In this document: positions 36,701-45,453 of the stretch, piece after piece | Layout: every line of letters begins with the position of its first letter | Numbering within the stretch: the first letter of the stretch is position 1 | NCBI GenBank assembly: GCA_040905685.1 | Contig: JBBDRB010000110.1 | Span: 8,185-72,184 of the forward strand | Direction: 5' to 3' | Source: JBBDMU01 sp040905685 | GTDB taxonomy: Bacteria > Bacteroidota > Rhodothermia > Balneolales > Natronogracilivirgulaceae | DNA length: 64,000 nucleotides | Notes under the pieces: model-generated | Told to the model about the DNA's origin: nothing | Seen by the model: only the letters and a program-made list of their open reading frames with translations | Databases searched by the model: none | Made by a program: the position numbers and the translations under genes

Positions 36701-38419
36701 TTAGGGTTCGTCCGTCCCTTCCGGTTCCTCTTCCCGTCCGGGCCCGGCTTCCCCGTCCATTCCCGGTTCGTCTTCCCTGTCCGGTTCCCCGGTACGGCCT
36801 GTTTCGCCAGCCCCGTTAAAGTCAACATAGACCTGGCCGGTCATATTGGACTGAACCGGTATATTTCTCTGGATGAAATAGGGCTCAGGGGCACGAAAGG
36901 GCTCAACGCTGCCCGGGTCCCAGCGGCCCGACCCGTCCAGATCCTCAAATACGATGAGCTTATAGTTGCGGGGCGGAAGCTGGTCCAGAACCAGGGTGTC
37001 TGCAAAACGCCCTGACCGGACCGGTGTTTCATCACCGTCGGTCAGGGTATAGCGATAGGAGGCCGTATCCTCTTCAGCAGGCCCTTCGATCAGCAGCTCA
37101 AGCTCACCCAGATCATCTTCATGCCAAATGGTGGGCTCAATGTTCACATAACCGGCGCTTTCCGGATTCCAGATCCTGACCTCATAGCTCACGTTTTCCC
37201 TCCACACGGTATCCGGATGGATAACCAATTTATTTTCCCGGACGTCCGTGCCCGGCCAGTCTTCGAATAAACTGTCGCTTTCGATAACCTTCAACGAGTC
37301 GGTAACCACCTCTTCGTCAATGACCTTTGAGTATTGAAAGATCAGCGGCTCGTTCGCATAAACCCCCGCTTCGGTCAAGTGTTCCAGGTAAGCCAGATAG
37401 GTTGTATCCGGTTCACCGGAACCCTCAAAGGAGTCTATGCCTGAATAAGCCGGATTCCCGGCTCCATCGGTTATATCGTGCAATTCCAGCGTGAACAGCT
37501 CCTCTTCAATAAATTCTTCCACCGACTGCGCAAACAGGATATTGGGCTCTCCCTCGTCGACATACAGGGGGATGGCACGGCTGAAAGGCTCCTGGTCAAG
37601 TGTAAACAGGTCAATGGCGGCCTCCTCACCCAACTCCACATTTTCCGAAAAACGCAGGCGCATTCTGGTAGAGGATAAGAGTCCGACCGCCTGCAGCTCA
37701 GGGGCCAGGGTATCTTCCCGGGTAATGAATACCGTAGCGAAAGAGGCGCTTTGATCCCGCCCCAGGGACAATGTATCGGTGGGGAAAGGCTGCGCATCTT
37801 CACGGGGAGGATCCCAAACCTGGTTCCGGTTACGGTCATCCACCCAGAACCCACGGTAGTGCCCTTCCCGCAGGTAATTGAACGATGCAACCCCGGCCGT
37901 GTCGGTACCGGCCGAGTAATTGGCTTTTTCCGCCAGATCATAGGGTGAGCGATACAGAAGCACCCGCGCATCGGGGATCACCTCACCGGTTTCGGCATCC
38001 CGTACCGTCGCACTTATTTTACCGCTATCGATGTCCGGGCCCGTAGACAAGGCCAGTTGAAAGGGGGATGCCATTTTATTGTTGTTCGTATCGGTCAGAT
38101 CCGTACCCACTGTTAGAATGATGGTGGTCGTATCAGGCAGATCATCTTCAAACCTGACCCTCACAGACCGGCGGCCCCAGTTCAGACTGTAATCTATGCC
38201 CATATCCGGTTCCATACGAAAGGCCCTCTCAAAGTTTGCCCGGTTCACATAGTCGTCAAATTCAAAGGTTATGTGGTCTTCGGCGAAATTTACCGTACCG
38301 CTCTGCGGTGTGGTTTGCACGACTTCCGGACCGGAAGTATCCCGCTCACCGCCCGTAGGCTGGGTTGGCGTTGCGCAGTTTGTAAGCAGCAAAAGAAATA
38401 TGCAGGAGAGTTTTTGCAA
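36701..38419 (-). CDS. Ig-like (Big_5-type) lipoprotein
   Basis: This 572-residue protein starts with a short lipoprotein-like signal (LLLLTNC) followed by ATPTQPTGGERDTSGPEV, a start common to Bacteroidota Ig-like surface lipoproteins. An N-terminal Big_5-like domain (PQSGTVNFAEDHITFEFDDYV) is followed by further beta modules, including a carboxypeptidase-regulatory-like domain (ISATVRDAETGEVIPDARV) and a late LVLDQLPPRNYKLIVFED. The last 35 residues are a Glu/Gly/Pro-rich tail. It is exported; function is unknown. icmF starts 75 bases downstream. Confidence 0.75.
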   Translation of the reverse strand: MQKLSCIFLLLLTNCATPTQPTGGERDTSGPEVVQTTPQSGTVNFAEDHITFEFDDYVNRANFERAFRMEPDMGIDYSLNWGRRSVRVRFEDDLPDTTTIILTVGTDLTDTNNNKMASPFQLALSTGPDIDSGKISATVRDAETGEVIPDARVLLYRSPYDLAEKANYSAGTDTAGVASFNYLREGHYRGFWVDDRNRNQVWDPPREDAQPFPTDTLSLGRDQSASFATVFITREDTLAPELQAVGLLSSTRMRLRFSENVELGEEAAIDLFTLDQEPFSRAIPLYVDEGEPNILFAQSVEEFIEEELFTLELHDITDGAGNPAYSGIDSFEGSGEPDTTYLAYLEHLTEAGVYANEPLIFQYSKVIDEEVVTDSLKVIESDSLFEDWPGTDVRENKLVIHPDTVWRENVSYEVRIWNPESAGYVNIEPTIWHEDDLGELELLIEGPAEEDTASYRYTLTDGDETPVRSGRFADTLVLDQLPPRNYKLIVFEDLDGSGRWDPGSVEPFRAPEPYFIQRNIPVQSNMTGQVYVDFNGAGETGRTGEPDREDEPGMDGEAGPGREEEPEGTDEP

Positions 38420-38508
38420 AAGAGGTTTTTAGGTAGTATTAAAAAGGGATAACTAAAACACAGACGTTAGATTGCATTCCGGTCCGGCAAGCAACGGTGA
38501 TCATTTCC

Positions 38509-39759
38509 TCAGAGTCCGATGACGGCCCCTATGCTGATCAGGCTCCGGAATTCAACATTGTCGTCACCGCCGGCCGGGTCAGACAGCCAAAAAGGGATTT
38601 CGTACCGGAATTTAAATCCCCGTTGCCGGCCCACATAATCCGGTATCAGCAAAGACAGCATGAATCCGGCCCCCGCGTCAGACAGGGATGAACCGAATCC
38701 GTCATCGTAGTCAAACGGAGCCCCGGTATCATAGAATAAATAGGAATGAAGGTCCAAAAATTCCCCCAGAACAGGAATATTGGCAAACACCCGCTCAATG
38801 GGATTGGGATAACGAAGCTCGAAATTCAGCGAGGCGATATTCGACAGCAGAACAGGCAGCCCGTCCTGGGCTGCATCAATATTCCGGGCGGTATAACCAC
38901 GTAAATTGGCTCCGCCGCCAATGTGTACGAGTCCCCTGTTCAACCATGGGTTCGGAATGGTACCCTTCGACCGGGTAAACCCGGACAGGGTCCAGTCCAG
39001 TGCCGGAGCCAGGGCCGTCTGGTGATAATATTCATCCGGCAGATAATCGGTGGCCGTGGCAACGAAAGCCCTGCCCAGCAAGGCGAAATCAGGCGAAAAT
39101 AAAAACTCCTGCTCATAGGAAGCCTGAACCTGGGAAAAAAAGTCGGTCTCGACGGGAAGTCCGGCCGTAAAGGAGCCCTCCAGGTTGTAAAAACCGAACT
39201 GGTTTTCCTTTTGGCGCTCATAACGGGTGACGGCACGCACGACAACCTCATCCTGCCACAAAACCGGGTAGTGGGTATACTCATCATCAAAGCGGTAATG
39301 GGTGGAGAGGAAAACAGACGCCTCTGTAAAATCGAATTCGTTAAATCCAGGCTGCCAGCGTTTTTTAATGCCGGCCCCGTGATTGTGCAGTCCTTCCCGT
39401 ATGCTGGTAAAAAGGTTAAAACTGCCCTCACTGCCAAAATCGGTGATCGCCGAAATCGGCTGCGTATAGGATAAATAGTACGAAACGGGATTGTCCGGCA
39501 GGCGGGTCCCCAGCCACAACCCGAAATCCATCCGGTGGTTTCCGTCCAGAAAGCTCCCCGGTTCCTGCCCCCGCAGGCGCACCCCTACACGGATGCCGTC
39601 CACATCATTATACCAGACATCGGGCGCGGCCAGGACTTCATAAGCCGGTGTACTGATGATCTGGGCCTGAACATCCCCGGCGGAGCTCAGAACGGCCCCC
39701 GCCAGTGTGGCCAGGACTATAAAAAATTTAAGGTAGCCAATGTTTGTCTGACGATGCAT
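38509..39759 (-). CDS. Outer-membrane beta-barrel, surface-antigen-like
   Basis: This 416-residue protein has a signal peptide (to about residue 32, GDVQAQ). The mature region resembles the translocating-type barrel seen at the C-terminus of Omp85-like proteins and some M1 peptidase fusions: GGGANLRGYTARNIDA, SNIASLNFELRYPNPIERVF, SYLFYDTGAPFDYDDGFG, AGAGFMLSLLIPDY, KFRYEIPFWLSDP. No peptidase or POTRA domain is present. Function is unknown. It lies downstream of the UDP-xylose genes with 34 bases between, so it could be co-transcribed. Confidence 0.65.
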   Translation of the reverse strand: MHRQTNIGYLKFFIVLATLAGAVLSSAGDVQAQIISTPAYEVLAAPDVWYNDVDGIRVGVRLRGQEPGSFLDGNHRMDFGLWLGTRLPDNPVSYYLSYTQPISAITDFGSEGSFNLFTSIREGLHNHGAGIKKRWQPGFNEFDFTEASVFLSTHYRFDDEYTHYPVLWQDEVVVRAVTRYERQKENQFGFYNLEGSFTAGLPVETDFFSQVQASYEQEFLFSPDFALLGRAFVATATDYLPDEYYHQTALAPALDWTLSGFTRSKGTIPNPWLNRGLVHIGGGANLRGYTARNIDAAQDGLPVLLSNIASLNFELRYPNPIERVFANIPVLGEFLDLHSYLFYDTGAPFDYDDGFGSSLSDAGAGFMLSLLIPDYVGRQRGFKFRYEIPFWLSDPAGGDDNVEFRSLISIGAVIGL

Positions 39760-39793
39760 CGCTCTTGATTTTTTGTGCGTTTTATGCTGATTG

Positions 39794-40750
39794 CTAAGAC
39801 TTCACCATGTCCTGATCTTTCAGGGCCTGAAACGATTCAAAAGTGCGGCTAAGTCCTTCTTTCCGATTAACTTCAGGAGACCACTTCAGAATTTCCCTCG
39901 CCTTGGTGGTATCCGGGCGGCGCACCTTCGGATCGTCCTGGGGAAGCTCCCGGAATACGATCTCCGAATGGCTGCCGGTCAGGGCCAGCACCTCACGGGC
40001 AAAGTCCAGTATGGAGATCTCTTCGTGGTTGCCGATATTCACCGGCAAGGTATAGTCAGACTGAGACAACCGGTAGATGCCTTCCACCAGGTCATCGACA
40101 TAACAGAAAGAACGGGTCTGTGAACCGTCCCCGAAAATGCTGATGTTTTCGCCCCGCATGGCCTGCCCCATAAACGTTGGCAGAGCCCGCCCGTCATCCA
40201 GGCGCATTCTGGGTCCGTAGGTATTGAATATCCGCACGATGCGCGTATCCACGGCATGGGTGCGGTGATAGGCCATGACCAGGGCCTCGGCAAACCGTTT
40301 GGCCTCATCGTATACGCCCCGCAGCCCGATAGGATTTACATTGCCCCAGTATTCCTCTTTCTGGGGATGGATCAGCGGATCGCCGTAGACTTCACTTGTG
40401 GAGGCCAGCAAAAAGCGGGCATTTTTAGCCTTGGCCAGACCCAGTGCTTTATGGGTGCCCAGAGAGCCTACTTTCAGCGTCTGTATGGGCATCTCCAGGT
40501 AGTCTATGGGCGAGGCCGGTGAGGCGAAATGCAGGATCAGGTCCAGGTCGCCGGACACGTGAATATAGTCGGTCACATTGTACTTGACAAACGTGAAATC
40601 ACCGGCCCCGATCAGGTGCTCGATATTGCCCAGGCGCCCGGTGGACAGATTATCCATGCAGATAACCTCAAATCCTTCCTGCAAGTAACGTTCACAAAGG
40701 TGGGATCCGAGAAAACCGGCTCCTCCTGTAATTAAGATTCGTTTAGACAT
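39794..40750 (-). CDS. uxs: UDP-glucuronate decarboxylase (UDP-xylose synthase)
   Basis: This 318-residue extended SDR has the NAD-binding GGAGFLGS motif (9-16), FASPASPIDYLEMP typical of the UXS family, and catalytic Glu120 (STSEVYG), Tyr147 and Lys151 (YDEAK). It converts UDP-glucuronate to UDP-xylose and CO2. The ATG at 40748-40750 gives MSKRILITGG; an in-frame ATG at 40789 adds 13 unconserved residues. The start overlaps the ugd stop by eight bases, tying it to the enzyme that supplies its substrate. Confidence 0.92.
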   Translation of the reverse strand: MSKRILITGGAGFLGSHLCERYLQEGFEVICMDNLSTGRLGNIEHLIGAGDFTFVKYNVTDYIHVSGDLDLILHFASPASPIDYLEMPIQTLKVGSLGTHKALGLAKAKNARFLLASTSEVYGDPLIHPQKEEYWGNVNPIGLRGVYDEAKRFAEALVMAYHRTHAVDTRIVRIFNTYGPRMRLDDGRALPTFMGQAMRGENISIFGDGSQTRSFCYVDDLVEGIYRLSQSDYTLPVNIGNHEEISILDFAREVLALTGSHSEIVFRELPQDDPKVRRPDTTKAREILKWSPEVNRKEGLSRTFESFQALKDQDMVKS

Positions 40751-42101
40751 TTTGCTTCCTCCCTTCATTAACCGGCTCTCGTCCCACACTGAAATAGGTC
40801 AGGTTTGCTTCTTTGGTGCGGCGCAGGTCATACAGATTGCGGCCGTCAAAGATAACGGGACTTTTCATCAGGGCTGAAAATTCATCCAGGGCCGGGCGCC
40901 GGAACTCATTCCATTCGGTGCAGATCACCAGCGCATCCACATTCTGTATGGCCGCCTTCTGATCACTGACAAATTTGATTTTGCCACTTAATTCCTCCCC
41001 CAGGGCCTGTTTAAACGTCTCAATAGCTTCCGGATCATAGGCATGGATACCGGCTCCCATTTTCAGCAGTTCCTCTATGATATACAAAGCCGGGGCTTCG
41101 CGCACATCATCGGTCTCGGGCTTGAATGCCAGCCCCCACACTCCGAATGTGAGGCCCTCCAGGCTGCCGTTCTTCACGGTCTGGCTGTAGTAGGACTTTA
41201 TTTTTTCGACTATGGTTAACTTTTGGCGTTCATTAACCTCAATGACCGATTTCAAGATCTTGAAATCGTAGTTGTGTTCATCGGCCGTATAATCCATAGC
41301 CTGGACATCCTTGGGAAAACAACTCCCTCCGTAGCCGATGCCGGCAAACAGAAACCGTTTGCCGATGCGGGAATCCGTGCCGATGCCACGGCGGACATTA
41401 TCCACATTCGCGCCCACCCTTTCGCACAGGTTGGCCACCTCGTTCATGAAAGATATCTTGGTAGCCAGAAAGGCATTGGCCGCATACTTCGTCAGTTCAG
41501 AGCTTCTTTCGTCCATAACGATTATGGGATTGCCGCTACGGACAAAGGGTTCGTAGAGCAGCTCCATTTTTTCAATGGCCCGGTCGCTGCTGCTTCCAAT
41601 GACGACCCGTTCGGGTTTGAGGAAATCCTCAATGGCCGCTCCTTCACGCAAAAACTCAGGATTGGATACTACATCAAAGGGAACCTTCGTCTGGGCCTCG
41701 ATGGTCATCCGCACTTTATCGGCCGTTCCCACCGGAACGGTGCTCTTGTTGACAATGATCTTGTAATCCTTTATCAGCCCCCCTATTTCATTGGCTACCC
41801 CCAAAACATAGCTCAGGTCCGCCTGTCCGTCATCACCGGGAGGCGTAGGCAGGCAGAGGAAGATGATTTCCGCAGTCTCAACGGCATCGCCGAGGCTGGA
41901 GGTAAAACTTAACCGCCCCTCACGGATGGAGCGTTCAAAAAGCTTGAATAACCCCGGCTCATATATAGGGATCTCCCCTTTCTGGAGCGAATCCAGTTTG
42001 GCTTTATTATTATCGACACATATTACATCATTCCCCGAATCGGCAAGGCAGGTGCCGGTCACCAGTCCAACATAACCCGTTCCAACTACAGCAATTTTCA
42101 T
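40743..42101 (-). CDS. ugd: UDP-glucose 6-dehydrogenase
   Basis: This 452-residue enzyme oxidises UDP-glucose to UDP-glucuronate with two NAD+. It has the NAD fold GTGYVG (7-12), CLPTPPGDDG, the NKSTVPVGTADKV segment and the catalytic Cys261 in GYGGSCFPKD. The C-terminal domain has the VWGLAFKPETDDVREAPA motif. It is preceded by greA (one base between stop and start) and followed by uxs, giving a two-step UDP-glucose to UDP-xylose path for surface polysaccharide or glycan. Confidence 0.97.
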   Translation of the reverse strand: MKIAVVGTGYVGLVTGTCLADSGNDVICVDNNKAKLDSLQKGEIPIYEPGLFKLFERSIREGRLSFTSSLGDAVETAEIIFLCLPTPPGDDGQADLSYVLGVANEIGGLIKDYKIIVNKSTVPVGTADKVRMTIEAQTKVPFDVVSNPEFLREGAAIEDFLKPERVVIGSSSDRAIEKMELLYEPFVRSGNPIIVMDERSSELTKYAANAFLATKISFMNEVANLCERVGANVDNVRRGIGTDSRIGKRFLFAGIGYGGSCFPKDVQAMDYTADEHNYDFKILKSVIEVNERQKLTIVEKIKSYYSQTVKNGSLEGLTFGVWGLAFKPETDDVREAPALYIIEELLKMGAGIHAYDPEAIETFKQALGEELSGKIKFVSDQKAAIQNVDALVICTEWNEFRRPALDEFSALMKSPVIFDGRNLYDLRRTKEANLTYFSVGREPVNEGRKQNV

Positions 42102-42102
42102 A

Positions 42103-42573
42103 TTATCTCTCTATTTTTAAGATTTTAAGTTCAAGTTGTCCGGCAGGCACCTTTACCGTGACCGTATCTTCGATTTCTTTACCCATCAGGGCACTGCCTA
42201 TTGGTGAATCAATAGAGATCTTGCCCTGGCTGAAGTCGGCTTCCTGTTTGGACACCAGCGTGTATTTCATTTCCTTATCTGTATTTTTGTTGAGTATGGT
42301 CACGGTTGATAAAACATATACTTTACTGCTGTCTACCTGTTTCTCGTCCAGTACACGAGAACGGGATAAGGTTTCTTCAAGTTCCGAGATGCGCTGTTCA
42401 AGTTTCCCCTGGGCTTCCTTCGCCGCGTCGTATTCAGCATTCTCGCTTAGATCACCATGAGAACGTGCTTCTTCGATCTGTTCGGCTATTTCTTTCCGGG
42501 CACGCGTGATCAAATCCTTAAATTCTTCTTTAAGTTTTGTGTATCCCTCAGGGGACATGTAATTGACTTTCAC
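42103..42573 (-). CDS. greA: Transcription elongation factor GreA
   Basis: This 156-residue protein has the N-terminal coiled coil (RARKEIAEQIEEARSHGDLSENAEYDAAKEAQ, with the tip acidic residues DLSENAEY) and the C-terminal FKBP-like domain (YTLVSKQEADFSQGKISIDSPIGSALMGKEIEDTV). It stimulates RNA cleavage in backtracked RNA polymerase. The ATG at 42573 is used, although MSPEGYTKL six residues in is possible. It is divergent from the SpoU methyltransferase. Confidence 0.95.
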   Translation of the reverse strand: MKVNYMSPEGYTKLKEEFKDLITRARKEIAEQIEEARSHGDLSENAEYDAAKEAQGKLEQRISELEETLSRSRVLDEKQVDSSKVYVLSTVTILNKNTDKEMKYTLVSKQEADFSQGKISIDSPIGSALMGKEIEDTVTVKVPAGQLELKILKIER

Positions 42574-42823
42574 TATAAAGGCTTATTTTGTGATTAATGT
42601 TTGCACTTACCTCAGAGCCGGGCAGACCGCTCTCTGTTGTGTATATTCAAGATCAGTTGTTAATGTCCCCGGCAATGAAAAGTTACACATGTGCTTATAG
42701 TCCGCTCTATAAGTAAATCATTATACGGAATTTATACACTTCACCAAACATACGCTAAAATAATTTAATTATCCTGAAAAACTGACGGCCGGAACCCTGT
42801 TCAGGCCTTTACAATGAACACCC
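42574..42823. promoter_or_regulatory. Divergent greA / methyltransferase intergenic region with inverted repeat
   Basis: This 250-base gap holds both promoters. A clean inverted repeat, CTTATAG (42694-42700) and CTATAAG (42707-42713) with a 6-base loop, lies nearly central. Nearby is the palindrome cacatgtg. The A+T-rich stretch 42745-42775 precedes the methyltransferase. I cannot name the regulator. Confidence 0.4.
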
Positions 42824-43348
42824 ATGAAAAAACTTACCACAAAAGAAATTTTCGAAAGAAATCAGCAGCGGACCGTTCCGGAAGGCTTTAAAAACACCAA
42901 AATATGGCTGCATAATATTCGCAGCATGCATAACGTCGGCTCGGCATTCCGCACGGCCGATGCGTTCGGCATTTCGGAAATCATTCTCTCCGGCTATACT
43001 CCGGTGCCTCCGCGGCCGGAAATATCCAAAACAGCTCTGGGGGCCGAGGAGTTCGTTTACTGGAGTTATGCCGATGATATCCGTCAAAAAATACAGGCCC
43101 TCCGCAAGCAGGGCTATCAACTAACCGGCATGGAGCAGACTACCGAAAGCCGGCTGATCACGGACTTTCATCCTGCAGATGCCGGGGCGATGTGCTTTCT
43201 TTTCGGTAATGAGGTAACGGGGCTCGACGACGATCTGCTGCTGCAGTGTGACCATAGCGTGGAAATACCCCAGTATGGCCGGAAACACTCGTTCAATGTT
43301 TCGGTAAGCATTGGGATCGTATTGTACGACTGGCTGAAAAAAGGTTAA
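42824..43348 (+). CDS. SpoU/TrmH-family RNA 2'-O-methyltransferase
   Basis: This 174-residue protein is a minimal SPOUT methyltransferase. Motif 1 is IRSMHNVGSAFRTADAFGI, motif 2 FLFGNEVTGLDDD and motif 3 EIPQYGRKHSFNVSVSIGIVLYD. These form the knotted AdoMet site and the 2'-O-methylation active centre. There is no N-terminal substrate-binding extension, so it is close to TrmL/TrmH-like enzymes; tRNA or rRNA target is undetermined. metG follows after 82 bases. Confidence 0.9.
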   Translation: MKKLTTKEIFERNQQRTVPEGFKNTKIWLHNIRSMHNVGSAFRTADAFGISEIILSGYTPVPPRPEISKTALGAEEFVYWSYADDIRQKIQALRKQGYQLTGMEQTTESRLITDFHPADAGAMCFLFGNEVTGLDDDLLLQCDHSVEIPQYGRKHSFNVSVSIGIVLYDWLKKG

Positions 43349-43430
43349 AGCCCGAATGGGTTCGCTTTGTCGTTAAGCCATACATGCGTATTTTTAGGGC
43401 TTACCTGATAATAAACCACCCATTCATTTT

Positions 43431-45452
43431 ATGTCGAAAAGAACGCTTGTTACCGCAGCGCTGCCTTATGCTAACGGACCTTTACACCTGGGCCACCTGG
43501 CCGGGGCGTACCTCCCGTCCGATTTTTATGTGCGTTATAAGCGAATGCGTGGGGAGGATATCCTGTTTATCTGCGGCTCCGACGAGCACGGCGTACCCAT
43601 CACCCTGGCCGCTACCCGCGAGAAGGTCACCCCCCAGGATATCGTGGACCGCTTTCACGCCCTGAATAAGGAATCATTTGAACGGCTGGGCATATCCTTT
43701 GATTATTTTGGCCGGACCAGCTCGGATACCCATAAGGAGGTTTCCCAGGCGTTCTTCAGGGATTTGAATGATAAGGGCATATTCAGGAAGAAGTCACAGA
43801 CGCAGCTCTATGACCCCAAAGCAGGGATGTTCCTGCCCGACCGTTATGTGGTGGGCACCTGTCCCCATTGCGGCAACGAAGAGGCCTATGGTGACCAGTG
43901 TGAAAAGTGCGGTAATTCCCTTTCACCTACTGACCTGATCAACCCCTGCAGCGTTATTACCGGCGAGATCCCTCTTCACAGGGAAACCGAACACTGGTTC
44001 ATTCCCCTGGGTGATTTTCAGGAACGGCTGACGGCCTGGCTCGACCGGCAAAAAGACTGGAAGCCCAACGTTATGGGGCAGTGCCGCAGCTGGCTCGACG
44101 GCGGACTCCAGGACAGGGCCGTGACGCGGGACCTGAACTGGGGGGTGCCGGTACCCTATGAGGGCGCCGAAGGCAAGGTGCTGTATGTTTGGTTCGATGC
44201 CCCGATCGGTTACATCTCGGCGACCAAAGAACTGGGGCTGCTGCAGGGCAAGCCAGATCTGTGGAAAACCTGGTGGCAGGATGAACATACCGACCTGATA
44301 CACTTTATCGGAAAAGACAACATCGTATTTCACTGCATCATGTTCCCGGCTATGCTGATGGCTCACGGCGATTATATATTGCCAAAAAATGTGCCGGCCA
44401 ATGAGTTTTTAAACCTGGAAGGGCAGAAATTGTCCACCTCCAAAGGCTGGGCGGTATGGCTGCATGAATATCTCGATGAGCATGACCCGGACAAGCTGCG
44501 GTATGTGCTCGGTTCCAGCCTGCCCGAAACAAAAGATTCGGATTTTTCATGGAAGGATTTCCAGGCCAGGGTCAACGGGGAGCTGGCCGATATCCTTGGT
44601 AATTTCATTTTCCGTACCCTCTCCTTCACCCAGCGATATTTTGACTCCGCCGTTCCGGAGCTGATCAACCCCGTGGAGCGGGATCTCGAGGTGCTGGCAG
44701 AAATTGACGCTATAAAGACGCAGGTTACGGAAGCCTATGAAACGTTTCATTTCCGGGAGGCCATTGCACAAAGCATGAATCTGGCCCGCCTGGGCAACAA
44801 GTATTTCACGGAGACCGAACCCTGGCACCTGCGGAAAACCGATATGCAGAAATGCGGCACCGTTCTTCACATCTGCCTGCAGATCGCTGCGGCCCTGTCG
44901 CTGCTGTTCGATCCGGTCATGCCTGCCAGGATGAAGAAGCTGAGGGGGTATCTGGGAACAAAATACCTTAGCTGGAACGACATTACGGCCCATATGCTCC
45001 CCACCGGACAAACCATTGAACAGGGGGAGATCCTTTTCAGGAAGCTGGAAGATCAGGAAATTGACAAACAGCTCGAACGGCTTCAGGAACGCAGGCAGGA
45101 CCGTGGCAAACCCGGGTTTGAAGCGATGAAAGAAGAGATCTCCTTTGAAACTTTCAGCAGCATGGACCTGAGGACCGGTAAAATTGTTTCTGCAAAAAAA
45201 GTGCCCAAAGCAAAGAACCTCTTGCATCTGCAGGTTGATCTCGGCTTTGAAATCCGATCGGTCCTCTCGGGCATTGCCGGTCAGTACCAGCCGGAAGATC
45301 TCCAGGGCAGGAACATTGTCATGGTTGTCAATCTGGCCCCTAAAAAAATGATGGGCATTGAAAGCAAAGGCATGATCCTGATGGCTGAAGACAAGGACGG
45401 TAATTATCAATTCCTATCAGCTGATGCGGAAGCAGGCAGCATAGTTTCCTGA
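43431..45452 (+). CDS. metG: Methionyl-tRNA synthetase with C-terminal tRNA-binding domain
   Basis: This 673-residue class I synthetase charges tRNA-Met. The HIGH motif is PLHLGHL, the KMSKS region is KLSTSKG, and a zinc knuckle lies in GTCPHCGNEEAYGDQCEKCG (two C-x2-C pairs). Anticodon-binding helices follow. The C-terminal 110 residues are an EMAP/Trbp111-type OB domain (FSSMDLRTGKIVSAKKVPKA; VNLAPKKMMGIESKGMIL). The GH13 gene starts one base after the stop. Confidence 0.97.
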   Translation: MSKRTLVTAALPYANGPLHLGHLAGAYLPSDFYVRYKRMRGEDILFICGSDEHGVPITLAATREKVTPQDIVDRFHALNKESFERLGISFDYFGRTSSDTHKEVSQAFFRDLNDKGIFRKKSQTQLYDPKAGMFLPDRYVVGTCPHCGNEEAYGDQCEKCGNSLSPTDLINPCSVITGEIPLHRETEHWFIPLGDFQERLTAWLDRQKDWKPNVMGQCRSWLDGGLQDRAVTRDLNWGVPVPYEGAEGKVLYVWFDAPIGYISATKELGLLQGKPDLWKTWWQDEHTDLIHFIGKDNIVFHCIMFPAMLMAHGDYILPKNVPANEFLNLEGQKLSTSKGWAVWLHEYLDEHDPDKLRYVLGSSLPETKDSDFSWKDFQARVNGELADILGNFIFRTLSFTQRYFDSAVPELINPVERDLEVLAEIDAIKTQVTEAYETFHFREAIAQSMNLARLGNKYFTETEPWHLRKTDMQKCGTVLHICLQIAAALSLLFDPVMPARMKKLRGYLGTKYLSWNDITAHMLPTGQTIEQGEILFRKLEDQEIDKQLERLQERRQDRGKPGFEAMKEEISFETFSSMDLRTGKIVSAKKVPKAKNLLHLQVDLGFEIRSVLSGIAGQYQPEDLQGRNIVMVVNLAPKKMMGIESKGMILMAEDKDGNYQFLSADAEAGSIVS

Positions 45453-45453
45453 C

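Noticed and set aside
40743..42101. Nucleotide-sugar dehydrogenase of another type (for example UDP-ManNAc)
   Set aside because: The GYGGSCFPKD motif and adjacency to a UDP-glucuronate decarboxylase favour UDP-glucose dehydrogenase.
44547..45410. 287-residue open frame opposite metG
   Set aside because: It lies entirely within the MetG anticodon and EMAP domains and shows no family features.
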